Shown here: positions 53,154 to 64,000 of the stretch, piece after piece
How positions within the stretch are numbered: the stretch's first letter is position 1
Layout of the letters: each line of letters opens with the position of its first letter
DNA from: CAJXJP01 sp964022365
GTDB taxonomy: Bacteria; Patescibacteriota; Gracilibacteria; BD1-5; UBA6164
Length of the DNA: 64,000 nt
Reading direction: 5' to 3'
Assembly: GCA_964022365.1 (NCBI GenBank)
Contig: CAXHZN010000001.1
Location: forward strand, 62,001 to 126,000
Notes under the pieces: model-generated
Told to the model about the DNA's origin: nothing
What the model saw: the letters and a program-made list of their open reading frames with translations, nothing else
Database searches by the model: none
Translations under genes and position numbers: made by a program

Positions 53154-54449
53154 CTATAATACTCTTAAAAGTTCTTCTATAGTTGTATATCATTTTATAG
53201 CTTTTAAAACTCAATCTTCTTTCATAGAAATAAAATCTCACTTGCGCGCTTCTTCTAAAATTTCTTGAGTAGTTGCTCAATCTCTAATAAAATCTCTTAA
53301 ACTTTCTCATAGAGAAATTATTTCATAGATTCAGATTCTCCCTGCATATCATGTATTTCCACATTTTTCACACCCTTCTCATTCATATAATTTTATAAAT
53401 TTTGATGGAAGGTGGTTGATTCAAATGTCTTTCATCATAGTGTCTATTAACTGAGTTTCTTGTGGAGTTTTTTCTTTTTGTTTTTTACAATGTGGACATA
53501 TTCTTCTTACTAATCTTTGTGCAATAATAGTATCTAGCGCAGATGCTAAAATATATGGTTTTAGTCACATATTAATTATTCTGTCTAAAGTTTCAGCTGC
53601 TGACTTTGTATGGAGTGTCGATAATACTAAATGTCATGTTAGACTCGCTGTAGTTGCTGTGTCTAGTGTTTCATAGTCACGTATTTCTCAAACCATAATA
53701 ATATCAGGGTCTTGTCTAAGAAGTGCTTTTAATCCAGTCTTGAAACTAAAACCATTTTTCTCGTCTACTTCAGCTTGAATAATTCAATCTAATTCATATT
53801 CAATAGGATCTTCGAGTGTAATAATTTTTTTCTCACGAGAATTTAACTGAGACAACATAGTATAAAGTGTTGTTGTCTTTCAAGATCATGTTGGTCAAGT
53901 CACTAAAACCATTCCGTTTCTTTTTTCCATTGCTTGATTTAATAATCTTTCAGATGTCCAGAAAAAACCTAGCTTATCAAAGTCGACAACTGACTTTGTA
54001 TTGTCTAATATTCTGGCTACTATATTTTCTCAAAATGCAATTGGAAGTGTCGATATTCTTACATCAATTTTTCTTTCTTCTATCACCATAGAATATTTCC
54101 CATCTTGCGGAATATTTGAAATATTTAGTTTTAAGTTTGATGAATATTTCATTCTTTCAACAATCATTTTATATTGTTTATGAGACATTCTAAAAATATC
54201 TGCTAATACTCCATCAATACGAAAACGCAGTACTACATAATCTTCATAACAATCATAATGAATATCTGAACTTCAAAGAACTAATGCTCCAATAGTTATA
54301 TCTCTGAGCGCTTCATCTGTATTTTGTTTTTCTAAAGATTTATGGACTTGCTCTTCTATTTTTTCAAATTTTTGCGAGCTAAAAGATTTTTTATCTTCTT
54401 TTTGAAGAATTTTCTTTTTGAGTCTTTCTTCAGGTTTTTGAGTACTCAT
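53154..54449 (-). CDS. type IV pilus/type II secretion assembly ATPase, short form
   Basis: 431 residues, stop TAG. GspE/PilB family: GSSDIHYDCYEDYVVLRFRIDG (N2E domain), the Walker A GPTGSGKTTTLYTML, ITLEDPIEYEL (Asp box), ALLRQDPDIIMVGEIRD (Walker B), TGHLVLSTLHTKSA (His box), and the tetracysteine zinc site CPHC...CEKCG. The far N-terminal N1 domain of PilB (about 130 residues) is absent. A start further upstream (54515) is possible, but MSTQKPEER is the likelier start. It should power pilus extension, together with the divergent pilin-like genes. Confidence 0.92.
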
Positions 54450-54500
54450 TCTTGTAATTTCACAAATATAAACTATACTAGAATTAATTATATCACACAA

Positions 54501-55028
54501 ATGATATCTATGCAAAAAACAAATACAAATGCATCTATCTTAATTTGGTCTATTTTCTTGAGTCTTATAATATCAATAGGCTTTATTAGTATCAGTACAA
54601 AAATACATAAAAGTATTCAGGAAAATATAAATTTTCAAGATACAATAAAAAATAATTTATCATGATCAAGTAGTTATTTATTTGAAAATGAAACGATAAT
54701 ACTTGAAAATCAAAACAGCTCTACTTTTAGTCTCAAAAAAAATCAAAACACTACCGTTTGATTTTCATGATCGAGCCAAGAGTTTATCAATCTCGATATT
54801 TTAAATGGTGGTCCAGTTGAAATGATATATAATAACACTTCGCAAATCATCTCTGAGAGTTATTCGTTTTCATGAAATTTAAGTGACATAGAAATTGACA
54901 TTAATAATTTAAGTGGATATACTCTATTAAATATTTCATCAAATGCTGAAATCCTAAAAAATAATCCAAAATCTATTACTTGGAAAGAAATTTGAAATAA
55001 AAAAATTATAAAACAATATTCTCACTAA
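54501..55028 (+). CDS. pilin-like or PilX-like membrane-anchored protein
   Basis: 175 residues. The start has NASILIWSIFLSLIISIGFISISTKI at residues 10-35, a pilin-like hydrophobic helix resembling PilX-type N-termini. The rest is a beta-rich domain with many Asn and Ser. It begins next to, and divergent from, the pilus ATPase gene, which supports a pilus role. An ATG 9 bases further in (54510) is an alternative start. Sequence identity to known minor pilins cannot be claimed. Confidence 0.55.
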
Positions 55029-55049
55029 AATAATTATTAAATTCATTTT

Positions 55050-55910
55050 ATGAACAAAAAATTACAATATTTTATTCTCACTTCAGTCATATTTTGAATA
55101 TTTTTGAGTTGATATATACTCAATGCTGATGAAAAAAGTATTCCCTCTGGTTATGAATTATACACGAATCGTAATGAAGAAATATGTAAAAAATACGAAC
55201 CTGAAAATCCAATATTTTCAGCAGAAAAATTTCCTGATTTAAATAAAGATATTCCAGAAAATCAAAAAATATATTCTATCGATGACAATGATTTAGAGGT
55301 CGCTCAAAAAATTTATGTAAATAATGTAAATAGTATTTATGCTTGTGCTATGATTTGAGCTCAAGAAAGAAGTATAAATTTCATTATGCAAGAATTGGGT
55401 GAAGATAAGGAAACTTGAGCTCTCAATAAAGCATATACAGCTCAATTAGATAATATAAAAAGATTAAAAGAAGAAAACGAATGTTTAAGTACCAACAAAA
55501 GCAATAATCCAACAGACAAAAAAAATATGCTTGACCAGGTAACAAACCAATTGTGTCAATATAATAATTATTTAGAATATTTAAAAGAATATAATTCTAT
55601 TACTGCAAATATTATTCAACAGGATAAAAAATTAGAAGATGGTGAAAAAATGACGCAAAATTATAATATTTCAGATATCATTTCAAAAGAAAAAGAAAAA
55701 AAATCTCAAATAGAAGATGAAATTATAAAAGCATATGATCTCTACCCAATTGCATTAAAGGCATATAATGATTATGAAACAAATCTTCCAATTCATGATT
55801 TACTCACATTATTACAAAAAAATTATGTTGATTTGCGTTTAGAATTACATAAAAATCTTAATCCTATAAATCAAGTAGTGTACAAGATATCAAATGCCAT
55901 GAAAGAATAA
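55050..55910 (+). CDS. exported helical protein of unknown function
   Basis: 286 residues. The N-terminus KLQYFILTSVIFGIFLSGYILNA is a signal peptide or anchor. The rest is Glu/Lys/Asn rich and helical with coiled-coil character (ISDIISKEKEKKSQIEDEII), and has four Cys in the first half. It starts 21 bases after the pilin-like gene, so they are probably cotranscribed and may act in the same surface machine. Confidence 0.6.
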
Positions 55911-55918
55911 TTTAATGA

Positions 55919-55951
55919 ATAAAAAAAACTCGCTTTTAGCGAGTTTTTTTT
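55919..55951. terminator. terminator between convergent genes
   Basis: AAAAAACTCGCTTTTAGCGA and GTTTTTTT: AAACTCGC/GCGAGTTT stem. Confidence 0.85.
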
Positions 55952-58900
55952 ATTCATTAATATCAAATAATTCCGGAGGATTATTTTGAATATTCGCATT
56001 ATATTCAAATATAACAGGATAAGCAAAATATGAATCTCAAGAATTGAAATATGAATTTCAATTCGATGAATCTAGATTTCCATCATCATTTGAATCATAT
56101 ACATAGTATGATCTCAGAAAATTTAAATCGTATTTTTCAGCTATTTCACTTGTACAATTTGTTTCAAAATACGGACATACTTGAGAAACATATCATCAAA
56201 GTGTATTTTCACTAAAGAGTGTTCAATAGAAATAAAATTGATTTTTTAATTGTCTTCCGTCTGTAACTACATTACTTCCATCGTAATTTAACAACGATTT
56301 ATCAGCAAAAATTACTGCTTCTAAAGCTGTTACACTTGGATCTATATAAACATTTCAACCATTTCCATTTTCATCTTCGAGCACTATAATTCATAAAATA
56401 TCATTTACTTTATTTGAAGCTAAAAGATTTTCAGTTATATAAAGGTTTCATCATTGTATTACTAATGTTTTCTTCCCTGTATATTTTTGTGCTGAAGATA
56501 ATTTTACTTCTCATTTTGTTAATAATATTTTTTGATTTGATAACTTTGGAGCATTTATAGAATCATCCCAAGAATTTCATCATATATTTGTGATTTGAGA
56601 AACATTTTTTGCAGTAACATTCATAGAAATATCAGCTACATTTTTCTTAATTTTTTCTTTTAAATCAGCTTTTGTATTATTTCATAATTGATAAATATCA
56701 GTTTCAGATTGATTATCAGAGATATCAGTTTGATTCTTTGATTGTACATTTCAAAGTACTTTTACTCAAAGATTTGTAGAACTATCTAAAAGTGTTCCCG
56801 CAGAATAATTCGTTTTTCAAATAATATCACTATTGTAAAAAATATTATTTCCATCTAAAGTATATCAAATATGACTTGATATATAATGTCTTTTTTCATC
56901 ATCGGTTAAACTATCTTTTGTTTGTTTGATTTCAGAACTAAAGCTTTTTTGAGTAAAATTATTAAACCTCTTTAAATTTGTAATATTTGTTTGATGTCAT
57001 TCTGAAATACTATTTCCATCAATAATCAAATTTAAATTATCTTGTGAACTATTTGTATCTTGAGTTGCTTTCCCAAATCATACATATAAATTTTGGTTTG
57101 AAAGTAATTTACTAGAATCTGTATTTATAAATGAAATTTTATTTTCTAAATCTTGATTCAAAGAATAATTTTTAGAAAAATCTCAATCAAATTTTGTATA
57201 TATAATTGGTCTAAAATCAAAATCAATATTTGGTTCAATTTTATTTCATACAAATTGAGTTTCTGAAACATTATTTATACCTAAATTTTGTTGAGTTTTT
57301 ACTTCGATTTCATCAATACTCGCTCAACCATTTACAAATTGTTGACCATTCGTTTCTGCTGCATCAAACGTAGGAGTATAAACTTTGTATTCAAAATTAT
57401 ATATTCAATTATTTGAAAGTAAGTTACTATATGTATTATTTCAAGTATTAAAAATATCATTTTTAAATAATGTCTCTGAGTTTGGAATATTCACAAATAT
57501 TGAGGAATCAGAATTTACAGTATTATATTGATTTAATTTCAAGGTATTTTGTCCACTAAAAACCATATTTACTTTCCTTCAAATATTTTCAATTGGTATA
57601 ATTATATTATTAAATTCATCTCTCACTTCAATATTCATATTATTAATTTCTCCATTGGCAATATTATGAGAGTTTAAATCATTTTTTACTAATGAAATTT
57701 TTAGATTAGAATCTATATTTGCATAAACATTATAATTATATGTTTTTATAGGATTAGTTATATTTCTAGAAATACTATTTCCTGCTTCGTCTTCTATCTT
57801 AGTAATATGAAAACTATAGGTTCTCATACCATCTGATATACTTCCATCATTATCAACTTTTGTCATATTTCACATGAAAGATAAAGTGCCAGAAGATGAA
57901 GTTTCAGAAAGTGTAAAAGAATCATTATTTTCATAATCTTCAAAGTATCATTCTAACTTTACTATTGGAGCTCAAGATTTATTATCTACAAAATATGATA
58001 ATCCTCTTTGACTCGCATGTAATTTACTATTTGTTTCTGGGTATCAAGAACTTACTGAAATATCTTCATGATTTGGAGTAATTTTATCTATTTTTACAAT
58101 ATATTCATCAGAATAATCATATCCATTTCATGCTGTATCCTTTACTCTAGAACAAACATAGAAAGTTTTATTTGTATTACTTGGTGTTGATAAAGTAAAA
58201 GGCGTATTATATGATTGAAATCATGAACTATCACTAATACACGTTGATGGAATATCAACAATATTATATTCTAACGTACTAGTATCACATCCAGAATTTA
58301 TACTTCCATTTATATCACTACAATTAACTATTGCTGTAATATCTTGATTAATCCAAGTATCAGAAGTATAACTTATTGGTCAAGGTTTTTTAAAATCTAT
58401 TGTTGTATTCGGTGCATTATCTTCAATCTTTACACTTACTTGTTTTATCTCACTTTTATTTCCAGCATTATCAATAGATTGAAATCTGTAAATACTATTA
58501 TCATCAGGAGATACATCGATAAAATTTGCAGAAATATTTGGAGTACATCCAGTATTTTTACAATATTTTGTTTCTTTAATATCAGAATGAATAGTAGGTT
58601 TTGGATCTTTAGCTGCAAAATTAATTCTACTTGAGAAATTTACCCATTGATTATTATCTGCATAATCATGAATTACTTCTGGTTTGGTTTCATCAAATTT
58701 ATATATACCTGACCATATTTGCGTGTTTCCAGCATTGTCTTTTGCACATAAATAGAGTGTATTAGTTCATTCTGCTAAAATTGTAGTAGTAGCACCATTT
58801 GAAAATCATATTCAATTATTTGTACATGAATTATTATTCCAAATATATTTAGAATATTCAACACCACTTCAACCTTGATCTCAAGTACTTAAAGTAATTG

Positions 58901-61208
58901 AAACATTATCTTTTCTCCACAAAATATTATTTGCATGCGTTGCAGAAATTCCAGGTGCTGAAGTATCGAAATCTACAGTATTAGATGGTCCATAAATTAT
59001 ACTATATTGTCATGTATAATCCCATATTAACAACCTATATTTATATTTATTTCCATCTATTGCACTCCTTGTATATGTTTTATTAACAGTATTATTAGCA
59101 TTCAAATTATCATAATTTGTACCTGAAATATATTGATAAGATCAACCATTTACACTTTCTTGTAAATACATTCTTTTTAATTTACTTCATCCTGTATCAC
59201 TTGCAGAAAATGCAATAATTTGACTTCATTTATACCAACCAGTATTATGAGAGATTGATCATGTTGGTTTAATTTTATCTATATTTGTAACATTATATCA
59301 AATATTTTTTGTATTTCATGAGTTATCGCTAATAGTTATATTTCATGTTCCATTTGATGTCACAGTTTTTGTATATGTTGATTGTTTGCATCATGTTCAA
59401 CTGTCGTTACAAGTAACTGTAACTTTTACATTTCAACTAGTCCAACCAGATGGTGTATATGATACTACTCATATTGGTACTGTGTTATCTATATTTGTAA
59501 CATTATACGGTATATTTTTTGTATTTCAGGCTTTATCATTAATAGTTATATTTCATGTTCCATTTGATGTCACAGTTTTTGTATATTCACTTTGACCACA
59601 TCATGATCAACTATCACTACAGGTAATTGTAATTTTTACATTTCATGTAGATCAATCTTGTAAATAAGATACTACTCAAGTAGGTAGAGTTCTATCTATA
59701 TTGGTTACATTATATGAAATATTTTTTGTATTTCATACTTTATCTCTAATTGAAATATTTCAAGATTCATTTGAAGTTACAGTTTTTTCATATGTTGATT
59801 GTTCACATCCAGATCAACTATCGCTACATGATACACTGATGGTAACATTTTGATTTGTCCAATTTGAAGGTGAATAAGATACTGTAGCTGTTGGGGCTAT
59901 ATTATCTGTATTATATTGACAAATTTTATTTTCTCATGAATTTAATCATACACAACTCCACACTGCCATTCAATTAGTGTCAGTACGGTCAGAAAAAGTT
60001 CATGTATTACAAGTATTTACACTTGTTCAACACGATGCATTTACACTACAGGTTGTAGATTCAGTATTTTGAGTACCTCAACTACAATCTGATCAATCTC
60101 AAAATGGTGTAGGATTCGTACAAGTTCTTACTCAAGTTCTGCTTTTAGTTCAAGTATTAGTATCACAAACTGACCATCCTCCATATGAATATTCACTCCA
60201 ACCTCAATCAACTCAATCTACTCAACAGTTAGATTCGAGTTCACATTTTCATTCATTTGGTCAACTTGTAATAAGACTACCTTGAGAACATGTAGGATTT
60301 TTTTGATCTTTTTTTTCACACTGACTTGTTGATGAGTTGAGAGTAAATCATGCATCACAAGAATAGTTTTTTATTTTTTTTCAAACACATTTATTATTTG
60401 AACCAGTTTTATTTCATTGAAATTGAGTATTTCTAATTAATGTCCAATTATCTGAATCATAAAATGAATCAATATAGATATTACACTTTGGAGATTCATT
60501 ATTTGTAATAAATCATTCACATTTTTGAGAAATAGGATTCAATGATCAAACACCACATATTACACTAGGGTTAGTAAATACATCTCATGGTAAATGTATT
60601 GGATCTGATACTACTTTTTTTTCACAACTTAAATTATCTCAAGTTGCCTTAAATCAGCTTTCTTCACAAAAACCTTTTCAAGTCCAACTATCTTCACATT
60701 TTCAAGTACTTGAATTATAGCTAAAACCTGCTTCACAAGGACTTAAAATATTTATTAATTCACATTTATTTGTAGATGAATTATATGAATATCATTGAGA
60801 GCATGAGCTAGAATAGCTATATACACAAGATCATCCAGAAGTATCTTCAATACAACTATTTCAACTCAAAATATATCATGTATCACAACTAGCAACAATA
60901 CATTCACTTGATTTTATTTCATCTGAAGCAATACATGCTTTAATATATGTTCACATAAATGAACTATATTTACAACGATCATCTGTATCAAAACAAACTG
61001 ATCAAGATTGATCGGAACTTGTACAGTCTCTTAGACCTGTAGAACCTCAATAAAAATCTAACATTCAATCATTCCATTTATTAACATATTCAATATTTTC
61101 TACTCATGTACCATTAGGTATATTACAATCGGCATATAATGAAGTAAATGATATAAAAAACAATAATAAACCAAGTAATAACTTAGTATACATATAGATT
61201 TTTTTCAT
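55950..61208 (-). CDS. large Cys-rich surface protein with thrombospondin-like and Ig-like repeats
   Basis: 1752 residues. A signal peptide (MKKIYMYTKLLLGLLLFFIS) precedes about 380 residues with roughly 45 Cys, including EGF/TIL-like spacing. A thrombospondin type 1-like module follows (GGWSEYSYGGWSVCDTNTG and RTGVRTCTNP). Next come four Ig-like repeats of about 65 residues with VSYTPSGWTSGNVKVTVTC, a C-x(n)-C pair and NTKNIGYNVTNID. The remaining 1000 residues are further beta-sandwich-like domains. TGA codons are extremely frequent, mostly in the repeats. Predicted exported adhesin or matrix protein. Frame is continuous over all 1753 codons. Confidence 0.8.
59270..59930. repeat. Ig-like repeat units in the 1752-residue protein gene
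   Basis: At least three units of about 200 bp share near-identical blocks such as ATAGTTATATTTCATGTTCC (59334, 59539) and GATGTCACAGTTTTTGTATA. Divergence rises along the array. Confidence 0.8.
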
Positions 61209-61456
61209 AGATATTTATATTAACAAAATATTGTATGCAGCTTTATTATAGTAATAAAGAATTATTGACATTTTTATTATATCATATATAATAAATAAAA
61301 GTCAAATCTTGAAATATAAGTTTTCATATATATTCCATATTGCCAATAATATTTAATTCTAAAATAATTGAACAATAAATCAATTAATATTCTATTGACA
61401 AATAAAATTTTAATATTAAAAAAAATATTTTTCGAATTATATTCGAAAAATATTTT
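61209..61456. other. AT-rich gap upstream of the surface-protein gene
   Basis: About 250 bases without a gene. It should hold the promoter of the 55950-61208 gene; nothing else convincing is seen apart from the terminator at its left end. Confidence 0.5.
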
Positions 61457-61460
61457 TTAG
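61419..61460 (-). terminator. terminator after the LysM-CHAP gene
   Basis: AAAAATATTTTTCGAAT and ATTCGAAAAATATTTTTT stem. Confidence 0.85.
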
Positions 61461-62587
61461 TCTACATAGATGTATCATTGAATTGCTCTATCATTTTTTG
61501 GTATTTCTCTATAGGTAACTTCATATAGTCTTCTATAGTTCATATCAGAAACAACTAAACTATCAGCTTTTACCTCCATTACAATAGCAACATGCCCATA
61601 CCATGGATTATATCATCTCCCATCGAGTACTACAATTGCTCATGTTTGAGGAGTTGAACCAGTTGGATGTCATTTTGCTCTTGCATTTCTCAGCCATTGA
61701 TTTGCATTCCCTCTCCAGTCAACATTTTTGTATGATGCCACATACCAAGTACAGTTCCCTGCTACTCATGAATATGGTTTTCTCCATACAAGATTATATT
61801 TTCCAGTAGCACTTACATATTTACTATTACCTGTTGTAGTAAATCAATACCCTGTATTTCAAGATGTTGAAGCTGCAACTTGTGGTTTTTTAGTAATAAT
61901 TATTTTCTTTTTAGCTCCTGGTAAAACCAGTTCTTGACCAACTTTTAATTCTTGGTTTGATGCTAATAAGTTTTGCTCTAAAATATCTGATTCTTCGATT
62001 GAATAACTTTTTGCTATTTTTGCTACATTATCACCCGATTTAACAGTATAAATAATACCTGTTACTGGTGGTATTTTTATCAGTTCGCCTGGTTGTAACA
62101 CATGACTTGCTGTAAAATTATTTGCCCACATAATAGATGATGCTGTAACCTGGTGTTTTGAAGCAATAGTTGAAAATGATTCTCCTGATTGAACTTCATA
62201 ATCAATTATTTCATTTGTACCTGTAAGATCTCTATCATCATTTAAGAGAGTATTTATAGATAAAAATGTGTCTGATTGTGAAATAATTGGTGCATTACTA
62301 AATTGTGCATCACTAAAATCTTCTCAGTCTGAAAAATAAGCACTTAAGATTGAATCTTCATTAATATCTCATCTATCAAATTCTGCTTCATTATTTCCAT
62401 GAACAAAAGAAGCAAATGTAGGATAAAATGGGAATAGTACCACTACAATTAAGAATACAATATTAAAATTAAAAGAATTTACTCCTTTTTTAAAGGTTCC
62501 TGCATTATTCGAAATACTCACAGTAGAATCATTATAGATTCTCAAGTGTCTTTGAATCCTTGCTTTAGTGTTTATTTTATGAACCAA
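61457..62587 (-). CDS. LysM-CHAP cell-wall hydrolase
   Basis: 376 residues. No ATG is in frame near the start; TTG at 62587 is the best start. A membrane anchor (VNSFNFNIVFLIVVVLFPFY) lies at residues 36-56. Two LysM modules follow, DYEVQSGESFSTIASKH and IYTVKSGDNVAKIAKSYSIE, then a CHAP domain: AGNCTWYVASY with the nucleophile Cys, HPTGSTPQTGAIVVLDG and YGHVAIVMEV with the catalytic His. CHAP enzymes cut peptide bonds in peptidoglycan. It would act in wall remodelling or on the wall of a host bacterium. Confidence 0.88.
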
Positions 62588-62666
62588 AATACATTTTTAA
62601 ATAATAAATAGTATACAATACTTAAAAGTATTATTACTCTTACCCTTAATAGAATATTAAAGACGT

Positions 62667-62713
62667 TAAAAAAAATCTTATTTCTTCGTATTATATGAAA
62701 GAAATAAGATTTT
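62667..62713 (-). terminator. rplU terminator
   Basis: AAAAATCTTATTTC and GAAATAAGATTTTT stem with a long loop. Confidence 0.8.
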
Positions 62714-62722
62714 TCAAATGAA

Positions 62723-63040
62723 TTATGCAATTGATAAAACTTCTAGTTTTGTAAGGTGTGGTCTGAAACCATTGTTTTTCATTTGTCTTTTTTTAGACTT
62801 CATTTTAAAAACTCTTACTTTTTCACCTTTATATTGATCTACAACTTTAAGTTCAACTTTTGAACCTTCAACTAATGGAGATCCTACTTTAGTTTCTTTT
62901 CCTTCTTCATCAGAAGTAAGTAAAGCTTGTGCTGTAATGATTGAGTTAACTTCAGAATCGATTTTTTTAACATCGATTATATCACCTTCTCTAACGATAA
63001 ATTGGTTTCCACCTAATTCTAATACTGCTAACATGTGCAT
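62723..63040 (-). CDS. rplU: 50S ribosomal protein L21
   Basis: 105 residues. MLAVLELGGNQFIVREGDII matches the L21 N-terminus (FAVIxTGGKQYxVxxGD), with V...GSPLVEGSKVELKVVDQ and the C-terminal KMKSKKRQMKNNGFRPHLTKLEV basic block (K-x-R-x-GHRQxxT-like, here NNGFRPHLTKL). The start could be the second Met two codons in. In most bacteria rpmA (L27) follows rplU; here a terminator and the LysM-CHAP gene follow instead. Confidence 0.93.
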   Translation of the reverse strand: MHMLAVLELGGNQFIVREGDIIDVKKIDSEVNSIITAQALLTSDEEGKETKVGSPLVEGSKVELKVVDQYKGEKVRVFKMKSKKRQMKNNGFRPHLTKLEVLSIA

Positions 63041-63130
63041 ATTTTTTAAATTTTAATTTTTTTCTTTTGGCATAAACTAAAAATAAAAAACTTCCCTAAT
63101 TAAAGTTTTTTTGTTTTACTTTATTGTAAA

Positions 63131-63205
63131 TGGTTGGGATGGTAGGATTCGAACCTACGCATGACGGAGTCAAAGTCCGTTGCCTTACCGCTTGGCGACA
63201 TCCCA
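63131..63205 (-). tRNA. tRNA-Gln (anticodon UUG), CCA encoded
   Basis: Minus-strand sequence: acceptor TGGGATG/CATCCCA, D arm GTCGCCAAGCGGTAAGGCA, anticodon arm ACGGACTTTGACTCCGT (anticodon TTG), T arm TAGGTTCGAATCCTA, then A and CCA. All four stems fold. Confidence 0.95.
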
Positions 63206-63347
63206 ATACATTTTTTTAATCGGCTTCAGCATTGCTTCAGCTGGTGTATTATATAAAAAATTAATAAAAGTCAAAATTAATTTTGATTTTTTTTTACTTT
63301 TATTAAAATAAGGGCCGTATATTTACTTTATTAAGCGAAAAAGAAAA

Positions 63348-63800
63348 ATGCTGAAATTTATACAATTTGTACAAAAAAGACCGAGTGATGTAACTATTAG
63401 AGTCACAGGTATCGTATTTGGGTTAATTATTTTATGAGCTGGGTACTATAATTTATTCTACCAAGGTGATGCTATTGAATCGACAATTTTTGGGAAAGAA
63501 GTATCTGAACAAATGGAACTATATATAAAATATGCCATTTTAGGTCTTGGAGTTTTCCCATTAGTAAAAAATATTATTAATAAATGTTTATTACAAAAAA
63601 AATATATTAAATATTTACAATTATTTTATGCAGTTGCGTTATTTTACGCATCTTCAGTAATTGTAGATTCTGCAAATCTTGATTTTGATACATTATTAGT
63701 ATTTATGGGATTACTTCCTCTATTTGCTGGTATTACTGGAAAATTTATCACTACAAAATGTTTAAAACACGGTGAAAAAATTACTAAAATCAGAGTATAA
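63348..63800 (+). CDS. small polytopic membrane protein of unknown function
   Basis: 150 residues with four hydrophobic segments (VTIRVTGIVFGLIILGAGYY, YAILGLGVFPLVKNII, YLQLFYAVALFYASSVIV, FDTLLVFMGLLPLFAGI) and a basic C-terminus. No family recognised. It stands alone with its own promoter region and terminator. The clean frame and single TGA suggest a real, expressed gene. Confidence 0.65.
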
Positions 63801-63803
63801 ATA

Positions 63804-63836
63804 AAAAAAGCACTTCTATAAAAGTGCTTTTTTATT
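63804..63836 (+). terminator. terminator after the small membrane protein gene
   Basis: AAAAAAGCACTTCTATAAAA and GTGCTTTTTTA: AAAAGCACTT/AAGTGCTTTT stem. Confidence 0.85.
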
Positions 63837-63893
63837 TTGAAAATATTATTTATATTATATAATACAAATAATATTTTGTATTATAATTTTATT

Positions 63894-64000
63894 ATGCAAT
63901 TAATAATTCAATACCAATATTCTCTTGCTGAAAAATTGCTTGATTTTATCCAATCAATAAATTTTCCAGGAATTTGATTATTATTAGAAAACTATGCATT
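63894..64000 (+). CDS. start of a membrane protein, possibly DedA family
   Basis: Only 35 codons are visible before the window ends. MQLIIQYQYSLAEKLLDFIQ then SINFPGIGLLLENYA resembles the DedA start (FIxxxGxxGIxLLxxLEN). The Gly is TGA. Too short to be sure. Confidence 0.4.

Overview
The window reads as one AT-rich stretch of a Candidate Phyla Radiation chromosome in which UGA is a glycine codon (genetic code 25). That points to Absconditabacteria (SR1) or Gracilibacteria. Read with the standard code almost every gene breaks at TGA. Read with TGA as Gly, about 45 intact genes appear, all ending in TAA or TAG, and the TGA codons fall on invariant family glycines: the RecG Walker A motif, methyltransferase motif I and the Tgt GVDMFD motif. 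Most starts have no Shine-Dalgarno sequence. Genes are closely spaced and usually end in a strong intrinsic terminator.

Layout: 1-2.4 kb, end of tgt, then ribE, ribH and a ribF-like gene whose kinase and adenylyltransferase domains are in swapped order. 2.4-6.5 kb, a 1099-residue GT-C-like membrane protein and a secreted Kazal-like protein. 6.8-16.1 kb, a surface-glycan locus: flippase and two methyltransferases on the plus strand, converging with a six-gene minus-strand operon (GT2 with DUF2304, galE, GT4, GT2, GT4 and a blood-group-type GT6). 16.2-26.7 kb, housekeeping genes: recG carrying an inserted DUF559 nuclease domain, rsmG, tsaC-like, a VIT/vWA membrane protein, a YhiN-type flavoprotein, and thrS behind a Thr-rich leader peptide and attenuator. 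26.8-36.5 kb, a pilin/FecR hybrid and a 2334-residue adhesin. 36.5-45.2 kb, unusual noncoding modules, a prolyl-tRNA editing protein, two coiled-coil proteins, a lytic-transglycosylase-like protein and RNase R. 45.3-64 kb, tRNA-Leu, small membrane proteins, a triple OB-fold protein, radA, htrA, an ArsB/NhaD-type transporter, dut, a type IV pilus ATPase with pilin-like neighbours, a 1752-residue Cys-rich surface protein, a LysM-CHAP hydrolase, rplU, tRNA-Gln and a partial DedA-like gene.

The most interesting signals are: a threonine attenuator for thrS; a DUF559 element bounded by inverted palindromic repeats, inserted in frame between helicase motifs I and Ia of recG; related palindromic repeats translated in frame inside galE, a glycosyltransferase and a flavoprotein; the swapped riboflavin kinase/FAD synthetase; and a family of short noncoding modules containing a near-perfect anti-anti-Shine-Dalgarno sequence in a genome that hardly uses Shine-Dalgarno sites. 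Together the surface genes (glycan locus, adhesins, type IV pilus parts, LysM-CHAP and lytic enzymes) fit a small host-attached or episymbiotic cell.
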